Assembly: GCF_050624435.1 (NCBI RefSeq)
Contig: NC_134542.1
Span: forward strand, 8,304,497-8,368,496
DNA length: 64,000 nt
Source of the DNA: Tenrec ecaudatus
Lineage: Eukaryota > Chordata > Mammalia > Afrosoricida > Tenrecidae
Reading direction: 5' to 3'
The position numbers were made by a program, and so were the translations under genes. This document shows positions 25,070 to 36,794 of the stretch, in pieces (the stretch's first letter is position 1; each line of letters opens with the position of its first letter). Under the pieces are notes generated by a model. The model worked only from the letters and a program-made list of their open reading frames with translations. It was not told the DNA's origin and searched no databases.

Positions 25070-26690
25070 GACGTAGGGGAAGAGATGACACTTTTAATAA
25101 ATGGCGGTGGAAAAATTGGATCTCCACCAACAAAGAATGAAACAGGACCCCTACCTCACGCCCTGTACAAAACCAAGTCCAAGCTGGATTAAAGACTTAA
25201 ATATAAGTTCTGGAACCATAAAGGCCAGCAGTGGGAAACCAGGGACAAACTAAGGGCCTGATACAAGGCACAAATACATAATAAACATAATGAAAAATAC
25301 CCACGTACTAGAACACAAACTTGAGGAGTGGGACCTTCTACAAATATGAAATGTATGCACATCAAAAGATTCACCAAAAGAGTTAAAAGAGGACCCACAG
25401 ATTGGGGAACATGTTTAAAAATGGTATGTCAGATAAAGGGGCTAATTAAAAAAATTGATAGAAAATGACAACTTAAAAAAAGTATTATTTGGGATGGAAT
25501 ACCGATATGACATCCTGCCACACTTCAATCCCGTCAAGTAGAATTGTACACCTGCTACCACAGGGTTCCAGTCTTTTTCAACACGGACTACTTGACATTT
25601 CAACATAGACTCCCTTTGCCCTCACCACTACCACAGGACCACCTTAATCTACTTGCTGTTCCTATCGGTACACCAGTCCTGAGTTTCATAAACTGAAACA
25701 CAGAGAAGCATCTAACACAGCCTCCAGAGGGTGCTCTCCATTGACATAACATCTCGGAGATACACTCGGCCACGAACAAACAGGAGCTGAACAGAACAAT
25801 ACAAACCAAAAATACAGGAAACTTTGGAAAACAGATCAGGGCCAGCCTGCATCTGAGCAGGGAATCTACTGACAAAGTTTGAACTGTTTGGGTCAGATTT
25901 ATGCCTTTGATTTTCTAACTTCCTCTCTCCCATGCACAACATCTTACTGAGAAAAATACAAATAACCCAATTAAAAATGGGCACAAGCCACCTGATGCAG
26001 AGGACTTAAGTGGAGAGCAAATGCTTTGAGAGTGATTAGGGCAGAGAATGTACGGATGTGCTTTATACAATTGATGGATGTATATGTGTGGATTGAGATA
26101 AGAGTTGTATGAGCCCCTAATAAAATGTAAAAAAAGAAAAGAAAAAAAAAGAAAATGATTAGGGCAAAGAATGTACAGATGTGCTTTATACAATTGATGT
26201 ATGTATATACATGGATTATGATAAGAGTTGTATGAGCCCCTAATAAAATGTTTAAAAACAAAACAAAAAAAATGGGCACAAGCCATGAATAGATAATATA
26301 CAAAAGACGACATCCAGGTGACCAACAGCCATGGAAGGAAATGTTCGAATTTATTAGTGATACAAGAGATACAAATGCTAACAACCACAAGATACCTCCT
26401 CACACGGACACTCTCAGCATCATTGAAAAGGAGAGAAAGTCATAAATATTGGAGAGGATGTGGACAGTTGGAATGTACATTGCTGATAGGACCGTAGAAT
26501 TGTACAGCCCCTGTGGAAATCAGTATGGTGCGTCCTTAAACGAATACAACGCTCTTATGATCTTGCCATCTCTTGCGTGGCATATACCCTAAAGAGCTAA
26601 GCACCCAAAGACATGTGCACGTCCATGTTTATCGCAGCAATTTTTATCATAAAAGATGTTGTAGTTATGACACCATTATTATAAAGAAAA
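25070..26690 (+). mobile_element. L1 ORF2 C-terminal fragment with nested L1 3' end
   Basis: L1 text is readable from 'gcggtggaaaaattggatctccacc' through 'atgcacatcaaaagattcaccaaaagagt' to 'gtgtggacagttggaatgtacattgctgatagg'. A roughly 277-bp L1 3' end with an 18-bp TSD is inserted at 25991. The stretch 25500-25900 is not clearly L1. Confidence 0.65.
25991..26267 (+). mobile_element. 5'-truncated L1 3' end, two-unit form, 18-bp TSD
   Basis: It is flanked by AAAAATGGGCACAAGCCA at 25973-25990 and 26268-26285. It begins 'cctgatgcagaggacttaag'. It holds two copies of the terminal unit (gattagggca...cccctaataaaatg) offset by about 123 bp, each followed by an A-rich run. Confidence 0.9.
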
Positions 26691-26751
26691 GAAAGAAAAC
26701 GAAAAGTGGTTTTCTATTCAAAAGATAAGACTTTTAGGACTCTGAAGAGGC

Positions 26752-26836
26752 CAGGGTGGGTGGCAGGTGGGTGGTGGTGGGTGGTGGGGTGGGGAGGGAA
26801 AGGACAGGAAAACGCGGAGGGAGGGAGGGAGGGGAA
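26752..26836 (+). repeat. G-rich tract with G-quadruplex pattern
   Basis: Repeated GGTGGG units run into 'gggtggtggggtggggaggg', which satisfies G3+N1-7 four times, then a GGGA run. Confidence 0.8.
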
Positions 26837-27544
26837 AGAGGAAGAACAAGAGAGAACAACAGGAGCCACATATACAGGAGTTTGAAAGGGAGACTGTTAC
26901 TGGTTTGAGCTGATGAAATGGGCAGTGACAGATGGAAGATGGTCTTCTTTGTCAGTATCATGCTCCTCAAGTGAAAGGGAAAACCAGAAAACAAATGGAT
27001 AAAAACAATCAGATCCAACCATAGCCACATAGATACAGAGGTTAACTTTGTTTTTTAAAAAGAAAGAGCAGGGTCACCGTCTTCCCTTTCACCCCCAGTC
27101 CCCCCCCCCACCCCCATCTCAACACTGGCCGGAGGGGCTGTACAAGGAGCAAGAGTCAAACTGAAGGGGACTTGGGTCCTTTCGTGAGAGACAAGTTGCC
27201 TTCAAACAACATTCAAAAAAGAAAAATGGCCAGAGATGTGTATTAGCCTGGCATGATCTCTAAGAGTTTTACTAGTAAAACAAGTAGAAATGTAACACGC
27301 AGAGCAGGATGCATGGTACCATCCTATGTTGAAAAGCAAGGCTACATCTCAAGGGTTTTACATCCTGCACTTAGGGAAACGCCGAAGAAAAGATGTGCGA
27401 GGCTATGCCCAGGGTTCTTGTGGGGTTGCCAGTTGGGGGGCAGGGGAGCATGGTCTGCCAGGCTGGTAAAGAACATTTCCTCTGTGGACTTCACACGTGC
27501 TGGAGATTTCACCATCAAGAATGTGTAATGTAATCCTGGAGAAG

Positions 27545-27697
27545 AAGGGTGTTGAATTCCCATTTTCAGAGGACGGGTCGGTCCTTCCATAGACAGTTAC
27601 ACTCTTTAGACACTCAAGGGGCAAGTGCACCCCTGTCCTACAGGGTCACTAGGAGTCGGCATGGACTCGATGGCACTGAGTTTTGTTTTGTTTTCAT
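27545..27697 (+). mobile_element. AfroSINE 3' part
   Basis: The tail 'tcctacagggtcactaggagtcggcatggactcgatggcactgag' is clear. The head is worn. Confidence 0.7.
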
Positions 27698-27723
27698 TGT
27701 TCTGGAACACTTCCTACCCACTA

Positions 27724-27905
27724 AACAAAGCCCCTGACGTCCGGTTGATTCTGACTCACAGGGACCCTCTAGGACAGGGGAGCACTCCTCCTGTGGGTGT
27801 CCACGGTGGCCATCTGTATGGAACAGATGGCCAGATTGGTCCTCCCAGCAGAGAGGCTAGATTGTTTTCGACTAGCAGCCAAATGCTTAACTACTGCCCC
27901 GGCTC
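27724..27905 (-). mobile_element. AfroSINE copy
   Basis: Reverse-complement tail 'gttgattctgactcacagggaccctctaggacagggg' and the tRNA-side text 'gactagcagccaaatgcttaactactgcccc' are both present. Confidence 0.85.
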
Positions 27906-28781
27906 CTCTGTAACCTCTTCCACAACACAACACACACATGTCGGCCGCTTCCCATCCTTGGGTCTTGGCCTCTCTTTGTACTTCATTGAATCAAGAGCAG
28001 GGGTCCAAGAGGCTAGACCCCCGAGCGAGATGGGGGGACAGTCCTGGAGCTGCCCTGGAGGCCTCTGACAGGCACAGACTCGGCGCCCGGTGTTCAGCCA
28101 GCCCTTCTGAGCCCTGAAGACTCTGAACTTCCTTCTGGGAGGTGACACCGGGAAACTAAGGAGGTCGCATTGCAGGGGCGGGCTCTCAGATCACAAGGAA
28201 GCACTGGTCGGCAGCCCGGCCTGCGAGGGACAGCTGGCCCACATGTGGCAGCTTCAAGGTCATTTCTAAACACCGAGGACTCCTGTGGGTGTGCCTGGCC
28301 CGGCATCCCCACCACCTGTCATTTATTATTTCAGTCTCGGTTTTACAGCCTCATGACCTTGCTGGCCCAGGGCCTGCCTCTCACCCCTGAGCAGTCACAT
28401 TGCCCCAGGGAAGGCTGATGGCGGAGGAGACAGACTCACCTGGTGCTGAGCTGGCTAGATGCACTTGCCATCCTGGGCTCTGGCCCTGCTGGGTCTGGGA
28501 GCAGCTCTCCTCCAGGGCCGTTTTCAGTGGGGGAGTCGGGCCTGAGCAGGAAGTCTGCAGGATCCAGCCGAATGGGGAAAAGAAAAGTGAAAGTATTTAC
28601 TCCAATGAGAGACTGGCTACACAGGTCGGCTCTTCCCGCTCCAACTCCAGTGTGGCTCTGGGCCACAACGAAATGTGACAGCAGGGATCCCTGGGAGGGA
28701 CACATGTCCAGATCCTGAGGACCGGAAAAGGGGCTGTCCCTGAAGGGAACCAGCCCAGCCACCGCCAGAGAGCCAAACTCA

Positions 28782-28938
28782 AAAATCAAACTCACTGCCA
28801 CCAAGCCTACTCTGATCCATAGTGACCTTAGTGGACAGAGTAGAACTGGCCCTGTGGGTTTCTGAGGTTGTCATTTATTACAGGAGAGGAGTGGCTGGTG
28901 GTTTTGAACTGCTGACCTGAGGTTAGCAGCCTAATCGT
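28782..28938 (-). mobile_element. AfroSINE copy
   Basis: Text 'aaactcactgccaccaagcctactctgatccatagtgac', 'gtagaactggccctgtgggtttctgagg' and 'ggttttgaactgctgacc' is present. Confidence 0.85.
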
Positions 28939-29449
28939 GTGTGCGCACGCGTGCAAAAACAGAAGCAAAATCATCTGTGTGAACACAATGTGCCAGTGAC
29001 TTCTGCTTTCTGAGGGGTGGATAGTGTATACGAGGGTCTCCGGGCTGTCTCTGCTGCCCCCTCCCCTTGCCCAGATGGCCGTGTGAGAAAGAAGGGAGTC
29101 CAGATACATCGGCCCTTCTCTGGCCCCTGGGTTGCTCTTCAGACTCAGAGCTGGAGGGAGTTGGAGGCTTGAAAAACAGCTAGGTTCAGAGAGAGGACAG
29201 TTCTAGACCCGGGAAGAGGAAGGTTAACTGTGCCCAGCGTTTTCATCCATGTTGGGGCCAACTTTCCACAAAGAGACGCAGAGAGACCTGGAGGACTTAC
29301 TCCATCACAGTACAGACGGAAGGTGCGGCAGGGGCCACTGGGTGGGTGGGTGGGGCCCTGGCAGAGAGATTGTTCAGTGAGTGAAAATGGACTCCTCTGT
29401 ACCTGAGAGCCCTCCCCCCCCCCCCACTCCCGGGTTGAAGTGTGAGTTT

Positions 29450-29700
29450 GGGAGAGATCTATTTGTTCTTGGGTGGTCCAGGTACTTTTGATATTCTTTG
29501 CCAACATCATAATACAAATGTAAAGATTCTCCTTCAAGTCTTCCTTATTCAATGTCCAACTTTCACATGCATATGAGGCAATGGAAAATACCATGGCTTG
29601 GATCAGGCACCTCTTAGTTCTCGAGGTAACGTCCTTGATTTTCAACACATTAAAGAGGTCTTGTGCTGCAGATTTACCCAGTGCAATGCATCTTTTAATC
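29450..29700 (-). mobile_element. RTE LINE ORF2 C-terminal fragment
   Basis: Minus-strand translation reads LKIKDVTSRTKRCLIQAMVF and SIASYACESWTLNKEDLKEN, the RTE C-terminal motif (A-M-V-F...Y-x-C-E-S-W-T). It is truncated at both ends and abuts an L1 3' end. Confidence 0.85.
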
Positions 29701-29850
29701 TCTTTTTTTTAGTTAAAAATCATTTTATTGGGGGCTCTTACCGCCGTTATAACAATCCATACATCAATTGTATCAAGTATATTTGTAATAGGTTGCCATC
29801 ATCATTTTCTAAACATTTGCTTAAGCTGCTCTGTTTCCCCCTGCCCCCTG
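29701..29850 (-). mobile_element. L1 3' end fragment
   Basis: A T-run is followed by 'atcattttattgggggctcttaccgccgttataacaatccatacatcaattgtatcaag', the reverse complement of the L1 terminal unit. Confidence 0.8.
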
Positions 29851-30591
29851 CCCCGAACCATGACTCCATGGGTCTAAGAGAGGATGGGGACGACAGCTCT
29901 GGCCCACCCTGCGTAGCCAAGACAAGGAGGCGGTGGAGTCCTGGGCCTACGACCAGGTAGGGGAAGCAAGTGGAGGTGGAAACGTGGAAGTGTGAGGGGT
30001 GAAGGAAGAGAGAGGACGTTGGGGACACAAGAAGTCCGTGGCTACCCCCCTTGTAAGTCTGGGGGCCTTCCAAGAAAGGAACTCCAAGAACACCCACATT
30101 TCTTGCACTGCTCATGGGAGAAGGAGGCTGCCTTCACCCCTTCCTCCCTGACCCGACTCGGCACCAATACCTGGGGTGGGGCCTCAGGGAGTATGGGAGA
30201 CCTACCACCCAGAGTTGACCAGAGGACAGACACTTCCTGAGCCCTGGTTAAGTGGTTAGCACCCCACTCCTGGAGAGATCCCCTGATCGCACCCCGAGCA
30301 TCTTCCCCAGCTAGTGAGGCCAGCCACGACACACCCTGGCGGACACTCAACAAGGAAGCCCCCCCCCCCCCCGCCCCCCCAGTCATTGACAAGGGCTTTC
30401 TCAGGGATGAAGCCAGAGGAGCTTTTAGACCCCTCACCAGCTCAGAATGCCTTTCCCCATCCATTCCTGCTGTCTAGTCCTCCCTCTAGTGGTCAGGGCC
30501 GGTATCCCATTCTCCTTAGACCTGCGCAGTCGGGTTGGGGAAATCGAAACAGATCGCTTCCTGCCCTGCTTAGAGACAGGCCGGCACACAC

Positions 30592-30712
30592 CCCAAACAG
30601 CTCAAAATGGGCACTTGTGGTCGGTTCCGACTCGCAGGCACCCTGTGCACATCAGAACGGAACACTGCCCATCCCGGTGCCACTCATCTTTCTCTGTCAC
30701 AGGACGCCCACG
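30592..30712 (-). mobile_element. RTE-type 3' tail
   Basis: Text 'ggtcggttccgactcgcaggcaccctgtgcacatcagaacggaacactgcccatcccgg' is the reverse complement of the RTE tail. It is well preserved. Confidence 0.8.
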
Positions 30713-31565
30713 GAAGGATTGACTTTGGAGATAGTTCTTATTTGGCTGTAGAGGGGCTCCTTTCTGTCCCTCTCAGAGCGGGCGGCCCCCCCGCCCCGCC
30801 TCCCGCTCCCTGAACATTAGGGATCTTCTGCGCCCACCTCCAGGCTGAGCCTCTCTCACCTGACCTCCTGGGTTGGAGGGCCCCAGCTGCAGACAATCTC
30901 GGGGGCTGCGCCAGGGACAGCGACTCGACTCCATTACAAGCCATTGGAAGTGTCTAAAATCGTCCACCAGCCATGCATTTGATGGCCGGGAAGCCTGTTT
31001 CAGAGAAGGAACTGTGTGAGCTCTGCAGTAGATGCCAGGAAGCCCAGCATTTCCTGGGTGTGGTCTTCACCTCCCTCTGCCATCTGATGCTACAAGGACG
31101 TGGGGTCACTTAGCGTCACCCGCCTGTGCCCGAGTTAGGCCGTGGGCAGCTGTGTTCGCAGTAGAAGCCAGAGCGCCAAGCTATCTGTGTGAGAAGGTAG
31201 TTGGGAAGGAGCTCATGCCTCCCTGCCAGAAGCCACTTTCTCTGGACCTCCATCCTAGTCAGCAGACCGGCCATGGTGCCTCCCACGCCCAGTCCTGACT
31301 CAGGACGCACCAGTAGCCCCAGATTCCTGACTCCCTGGACATCGGAGGGAGATCCGCTAACCCTCCATAATATTCAAGTACAATTTCCCCAGGCTCAACA
31401 AAGTGTGCATGCTTTGTGCTTGCATCCCCGCGGGAACACACATACACATCCGCTTAGAGCAGACTGGCTTCAGGAAGCAGAGGAGCGATGCCGCTGCATC
31501 TGGAGAGAAGACAGGGTGTTGCCAGGACCTGAGCGCGAGTTAATACCTTCAAACCATCTATAGGA

Positions 31566-31640
31566 GAAGCCCTGGTGGCGCAGGGGTGAAGCGATCGGCT
31601 GCGGAACTTTCTACTAGCAGTGTGAACTCACTGAGGGTTT
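31566..31640 (+). mobile_element. AfroSINE tRNA-derived head fragment
   Basis: Text 'gccctggtggcgcaggggtgaagcgatcggctgc' is the tRNA-like head, retaining A-box-like sequence. The body is missing. Confidence 0.8.
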
Positions 31641-32033
31641 TTCCCTTGACAAGGAATTTAAGTCACGACCTCCCCCTGCCCCCACCCCGCACCCTGCTCT
31701 CCCTTCCTGCGCACGGAGCTAGCACGTCAACAGCACCCGGCTGTGCCTGGTGGGGGACAATGAAGACAAGTCGAGCTCCTGGACTCAGACTCCGAGTTCC
31801 TGAGAGGCCTGTCAAGGGCAGCACCCACTTCCTGGCCCCCACCCCCACCCCGCACCCCTCCTCTGACTGTGAGCCAGCTAGAGAACCTGCCCTTCCCCAT
31901 CTCGCCTTCAGAGGGCGCATCTCTCCAGCAGAGCAGAGCAGGTGCTGTGGGCCAGCGAAGCCCGAAGGGAGGTTTAGGCTGAGCAGTTCTTACAAAGAGC
32001 TTGGCGGGGCTGCTATCGGTGGTGGGATAAGCG

Positions 32034-32232
32034 GGCCCTGGTGGCATAGTGGGTTACCCTTCGAGTTGCTCACTCCAAGGTCAGCAGTTCACATTTATCA
32101 GTTGCTTCGAGGAAAAAAGTTGAGGCCGTTGGCTCCCATAAGGATTTAGTCTTGGGAATCTAAAGGGGGCAGTCCTCTTCTGCTCTGTAGTCTGGCTATG
32201 AGTCAGAATCAGCTTAGTAATTTTGTTTAATG
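32034..32232 (+). mobile_element. AfroSINE copy
   Basis: The head 'ccctggtggcatagtgggttac', 'ggtcagcagttcacatttatcagttgc' and the tail 'ggctatgagtcagaatcagcttag' show a complete element. Confidence 0.9.
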
Positions 32233-32984
32233 GATGATAAGAGGCCCAGGTCCTCCTGCAGCTCTCAGGGACAAGGCCTTAGAATACAGCCAGAGATCCA
32301 GCACACACCCCACCTCTCTGAGAGACCAGGTCACCTGGACTGACAGATCTGAGTCCCCTCCCTTTGCCCTTGGCAGTCTCATGGCTTAAGTGACCCCTTC
32401 TCTTCTCCAAGGCTCCAGCATGGCCTTTGCCTCCACAGGAGATGGCAGTGGGCACCCGGGGATCCTGGCCCACTTGATAAGGACAAGGCCCCAGGCTCTG
32501 CCCCTTCTTTCTGTGAGAGCCCTGGTCCCAGCTGGGGTCAGCCTTGCTTTCCTCCACTGTCCAGTCGTCTCCGTCCCTGTATCCTAAGGGCACGACGTTT
32601 CTGTGCGTGAACTGCCTCTCTCCCTGAGGGACCGTTGTGATGCTGGCCCTTTTGTGAGCAGGGCTAGTTCGGCTCTCTGTGGGGAGCGTGATTCCCAAGA
32701 GACGTGTCCTCAGGTGTTAAACCAGGTGGGCCGTGTCTGTCCGGGCCTGCTCCCTAACAGCTTGGCTGAGCTGTCCCCCGGGCTCCGCTCCTGGAGTGGC
32801 TCTGGCTGCTGTTCTGGTTCGTGGGCTGGGTCCAGGCTGGGTGTGCCAGCCCGCTTGTCACCCCATCTTGCCACTGAGTGCTGTCTTGTGTAAGCAGACG
32901 GAGATGGTCTGCTTGGAAAGAGCTCCAATTGATGCAAGTATGTGTGTGTGCTGCTTTTCCAGTTTTGCTTTTTAATGTATTGCT

Positions 32985-33135
32985 CGCAGGGTCAGCCACT
33001 TTTAGGTGCCCACATATGAGCTCATTCATCTTCGTGAGCATCCAGGAGCTGTGTACTCCCAGTAGCTCCATTCTGCAGCTGAAACGGCGACTACGAGGGT
33101 AGGTGGGTAGCTTGTGCAGTCAGAGGAGGGAACGG
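32985..33135 (+). mobile_element. MIR-like SINE remnant
   Basis: 'gtgtactcccagtagctccattctgcagctgaaacgg' followed by 'gggtaggtgggtagcttgtgcagtcagag' parallels the MIR core (ccattttacagatgaggaaac ... taacttgcccaaggtcac). It is very diverged. Confidence 0.45.
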
Positions 33136-33290
33136 GGAGTATAGCTACATGCTCATCCGGGAGCATGAGGCCATGCTACCTGCTCAGTTCAGGTCGGGAC
33201 TCCTCATGACACCAAAAACAACTCAAAGGAGAGGAAACTGTGATTGAAGCTTGGTGGAAAAATGAAAGCTATATTAAGGATCATATAGAG

Positions 33291-33450
33291 CAGCGGTTCT
33301 CAACCTGTGGGTTGCGACCCCTTTGGGGGTTGCCCGATTCATAACAGTAGCAAAATGACAGCGATGAAGCAGCAACGAAAATAATTTTATGGTTGGCGGG
33401 GGGAGTTACCACAACATGAGGAACTATATGAAAAGGGTGTGGCATAGAGC
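33291..33450 (-). mobile_element. hAT-type MITE, truncated
   Basis: It begins CAGCGGTTCTCAACCTGTGG with 'gcgacccctttgggggttg' and runs to 'gaggaactatatgaaaagggtgtggcat'. This is the same family as 371-565 in the opposite orientation. The far end is lost at the adjacent CA repeat. Confidence 0.8.
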
Positions 33451-33463
33451 AATGTCCAAGACA

Positions 33464-33465
<2 letters not shown>

Positions 33466-33509
<44 letters not shown>
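33466..33509. repeat. (CA)n microsatellite
   Basis: About 22 CA units lie just past the truncated hAT element. Confidence 0.97.
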
Positions 33510-33511
<2 letters not shown>

Positions 33512-34534
33512 CAGAGAGTAGAATATTTTCTTCAGCCTGTCAGCCAGCGTTCTCCTTATCTGGAGAGGCCTACCAGGCAGTATACTTCTTTCTTGGTGGT
33601 AGCAGATGAAGGTGGCCCAGCTCAGCCTGTACTTTGGAGGAATGCCCTTGACGTGCCTCGGGTCACTGGACTCCTTAAACCGTCGCCCAATGGCAAGATC
33701 GTAAGATTCATTTCCCACCCTCTGGAGCGCATGTGATTCAGCACAGTCAGTGTTTGGCCTTTGGGGCTAATTAGCCTGCGTTGTTGCTCTCTGCCTTTGC
33801 ATCTACTTCCACCCACAGCAACTCCCTGCGTCGGAGCCCAACAGCCCCTCATGCTTTTCTGGGCTTTAAGGTTGACAGCAGTCTGCCTGAAAGTCTTTCT
33901 TCCTGGGAGTGTGTGGGCAGGTTCCAACGGTGACCATTTTGGTCAGCAGCCGGGCAATCAACAGACAGCCATCACTGTACTCGAAAAATACATGGCAGAC
34001 TGTCCAAGCAAGAAGACAAGAAGCCACTCCATCTTCCCACGAGGGGCAGAAGGACCTTCTTGTAGCACCTGTAGAGGGAGGGGGATCTGGAGGTCAAGGG
34101 TCTCACGGAAATCTACCCAGAGAGCCTTGTTCTGAGCTTCGTGTCCTTGCTCCTTCATGATCTGGCTTTGGCATGAGACCACCCTAACCTTAGAACTCAA
34201 CCTTCTCTGAAGGGCTGCCCTCCTTCCAAGGAGGACCCCGGGTCCAGTCTTCCGGATGTGGGTCTGGGCCTCTGTAGGTGCTGCCCAGAAACCTTGATGG
34301 ATTCTAGTGATAGCTCTGAGCCTGTCACCTACTCTTTCCGAAACGTATCAATGGCCCCTGATCAAAGCCACATAAATCCACAGTTCTTACACTTACGATG
34401 TCTCCCTTCTTAAAGGTGCCTTCCTGTCACCTGCACCCATTCAGTCACCACATGGGAGACTCGCGGCAGTGACACTGTTACGGCTCCCCAGGGACTGTGG
34501 GCACTCCCCCATCGCCATCTGGTCAGATGGTGAC

Positions 34535-34639
34535 TTTATTCCGGAATTGCAGCCTAAGAGTCGGCATTCCAGCCTCGTTTCTGGCTGGGGTCCCCAGGAG
34601 TAGAAAGCGTGATAAAATGCCACAAGCGAGTACTTTATT
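34535..34639 (-). promoter_or_regulatory. Candidate poly(A) signals of the SP140-like gene
   Basis: Two AATAAA hexamers lie downstream of the stop codon on the minus strand, at 34639-34634 and 34540-34535. The first is about 290 nt after the stop and is followed by a GT-rich stretch (CTTGTGGCATTTT), as expected for cleavage near 34615. The 3' UTR between them and the stop has no obvious repeat. Which one is used cannot be told from sequence. Confidence 0.6.
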
Positions 34640-34928
34640 ATGAGGGTTCTCTCAGCAAAGGAGGGAGGGAAATTTGATTGGGTGAGGGGCGGAGGAATCT
34701 CAAGAGGGATGCCACGTCGGGGAACAGGACCAGTCTGACCCACGGGGTCCACGGTGGCAGGACTCTCACCGCCTGGGCTCCACCAGGAAGGACGGTGCTG
34801 TGACCTCCGAGTGAAGTTGGTTCCATTTGGCCCAGGGTGATTCTGGGAAGGGGCAGCCTTAGCAGTCCACACGCAGAGAGAAGAGCGGATGGGTAGGCCT
34901 TCCCAAAAAAGGCCACTTGGCAGGGCAC

Positions 34929-35108
<180 letters not shown>

Positions 35109-35584
35109 CTAAAAGCCAAACCAAACCAAAACAAACTAACAAACGAAAGGAAAAACCCTGGTAAAGACAACAGTAACTTCTATTTTCTGAGACCATAAAT
35201 ATTTCTTATTAACTTGGTTGCCCTTGGAGCTTACTATTTACTTATTTCAGAGAGCTGGCTCCAGTTACAGCTTTCGATTCCTCCCCCCCACCCCACCTAA
35301 TCAGTAGAGAAGCCATCGGTGCTGTCACGACAGCGCAGTCCGGCACCATCTGCGGTAAAATCGCGGTCTCCTCCTTTGCCCACGGTCACCTCCGTTGCTC
35401 AGATGTGCCCGTGAACTATCAGGGCCGTCACTGAGAACCGCACATCTAACAGCATCTGGGTTTTGGGAGAAGTTTGATTCAGTGTATTTGGGGGAAAGCA
35501 GAAGCCTAATGGGACTTGAACATGTGACTCTCTGTGGGGCATTCTCCCCCACCTTCTGGAAGCCGCACTCATGCATGTTTGCTA

Positions 35585-35857
<273 letters not shown>

Positions 35858-36050
35858 TTAGCATGGTTCACTGCCTATCCTCTATGGATTCCCACCAAAT
35901 CCAGTCGAAATACTACATGGGAAAGCTGCCAACACTATTGCTCCTCACCACCCCACGCACCCCGGGATTCGGCTCACACACCACCCCACCGACAGTTTCA
36001 GGCACACGGAACATCTGGGCAAACTGCAGTCACGGCTTGTTGTTACTTAC

Positions 36051-36128
36051 GTAATAGTAATATGGAATTTTGGCAAAAAAGGAGCTCTCTGAACAGCAAT
36101 AGACCTTCAAGAGCAGGAACTCACATCT
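36051..36128 (-). CDS. SP140: SP140-like bromodomain, middle exon
   Basis: This 78-nt exon has acceptor cttcttttgcag and donor TAC|GTAAGT. It encodes RCEFLLLKVYCC and SESSFFAKIPYYYY, 26 codons in phase 0. Apart from the first residue this equals the human SP140 segment as I recall it, including the unusual four-tyrosine run. It covers the ZA-loop region of the bromodomain. Confidence 0.95.
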
Positions 36129-36407
36129 CTGCAAAAGAAGGAGGCTGTCAATGAACAGCAGCTTAGAGGCACAAGCCCAGCCCGTGCTCAGACAGAACCC
36201 ACGACTCAGGCAGGTCATCCGGAAGGGCCCCAAGCATGGGGAGCTCTCAGAAACAGGTCCTGAGCGGCATGAAGACAAGCTGTGGTGTCGAAGCCACGTG
36301 ACTCGGCCTGACTGGAAAAGCGCACTCCTTTGGGGTGCTTTGTGCGGCTCTGCTTCTCTTGGGTGACGACAAAGGACAAGGCTGGGGCTGGTGTGCAGTC
36401 TACTCAC

Positions 36408-36516
36408 CAACTGTTCCTCAGGCAGCATCTGCCTCTCCAGGACCTCAGACTCCTGCTGACACGGCGGGCTGCCCGGAGCATCCTTCATCCTGCAGAAGAT
36501 GCAGCTCCAGGGGTTT
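36408..36516 (-). CDS. SP140: SP140-like PHD end and bromodomain start
   Basis: This 109-nt exon has acceptor ccaacctctcag and donor CAGTTG|GTGAGT. It encodes NPWSCIFCRMKDAPGSPPCQ and then QESEVLERQMLPEEQL. SCIFC supplies the last two PHD zinc ligands, so all eight are intact. QESEVLERQM..EEQL is the first helix of the bromodomain and is nearly identical to human SP140. It ends in phase 0. Confidence 0.95.
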
Positions 36517-36794
36517 CTGAGAGGTTGGGCAGAAAGTGGGCTGTGTGCAAGGCTCTGGAGGCATGGCAGACCCCTATGTCCTCTCAGGAATGGGGGTGAA
36601 GGATAGGCCTCAAAGTTTCCTACTCAGACTCCTACATGGGGACTCAAGCCAGTGACCCTCTCCATTCGTGGGTTCACCAGGGCAACCACAAAACATGGCA
36701 TCTAAGATGAATGAAAGGTTCTTCACCCCCCATATGAGCTTCTGGGAGCACAAGAAGCCCTGCCAATGGCATCTGACCAATAGCAGGTCAGTTT

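Larger units (their letters stand above)
27910..34530. other. GC-rich, repeat-poor spacer between the SP140-like 3' end and SP100-like exons
   Basis: This stretch is richer in G+C than the flanks and carries few retroposons (only short AfroSINE, RTE, L1 and hAT pieces). It includes C-runs (30361-30380) and CpG-containing patches (28060-28200, 30770-30910, 31680-32000). It is the most plausible place for the promoter and first exon of the downstream SP100-like gene. I could not identify a specific first exon, TATA box or interferon-response element. Confidence 0.4.

Noticed and set aside
25915-26403. 162-codon open frame on the minus strand with an internal repeat
   Set aside because: It is antisense to the two-unit L1 3' end. 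The internal repeat is the DNA dimer, not a protein repeat.
28094-28804. Overlapping open frames on both strands, possible coding gene
   Set aside because: They occur on both strands in GC-rich DNA with no conserved motif, and splice sites do not support an exon.
31566-31640. tRNA-like sequence
   Set aside because: It is the tRNA-derived head of an AfroSINE (gccctggtggcgcag...), not a tRNA gene. There is no complete cloverleaf.
31586-32149. 187-codon open frame on the plus strand
   Set aside because: It lies in GC-rich sequence where long chance frames are common, starts beside an AfroSINE head and runs into another AfroSINE. No domain or splice sites are recognisable.
32950-33075. Possible first exon of the SP100-like gene on the minus strand (MELLGVHSSWMLTKMNEL)
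   Set aside because: No good donor site follows, and the sequence looks like a diverged MIR.
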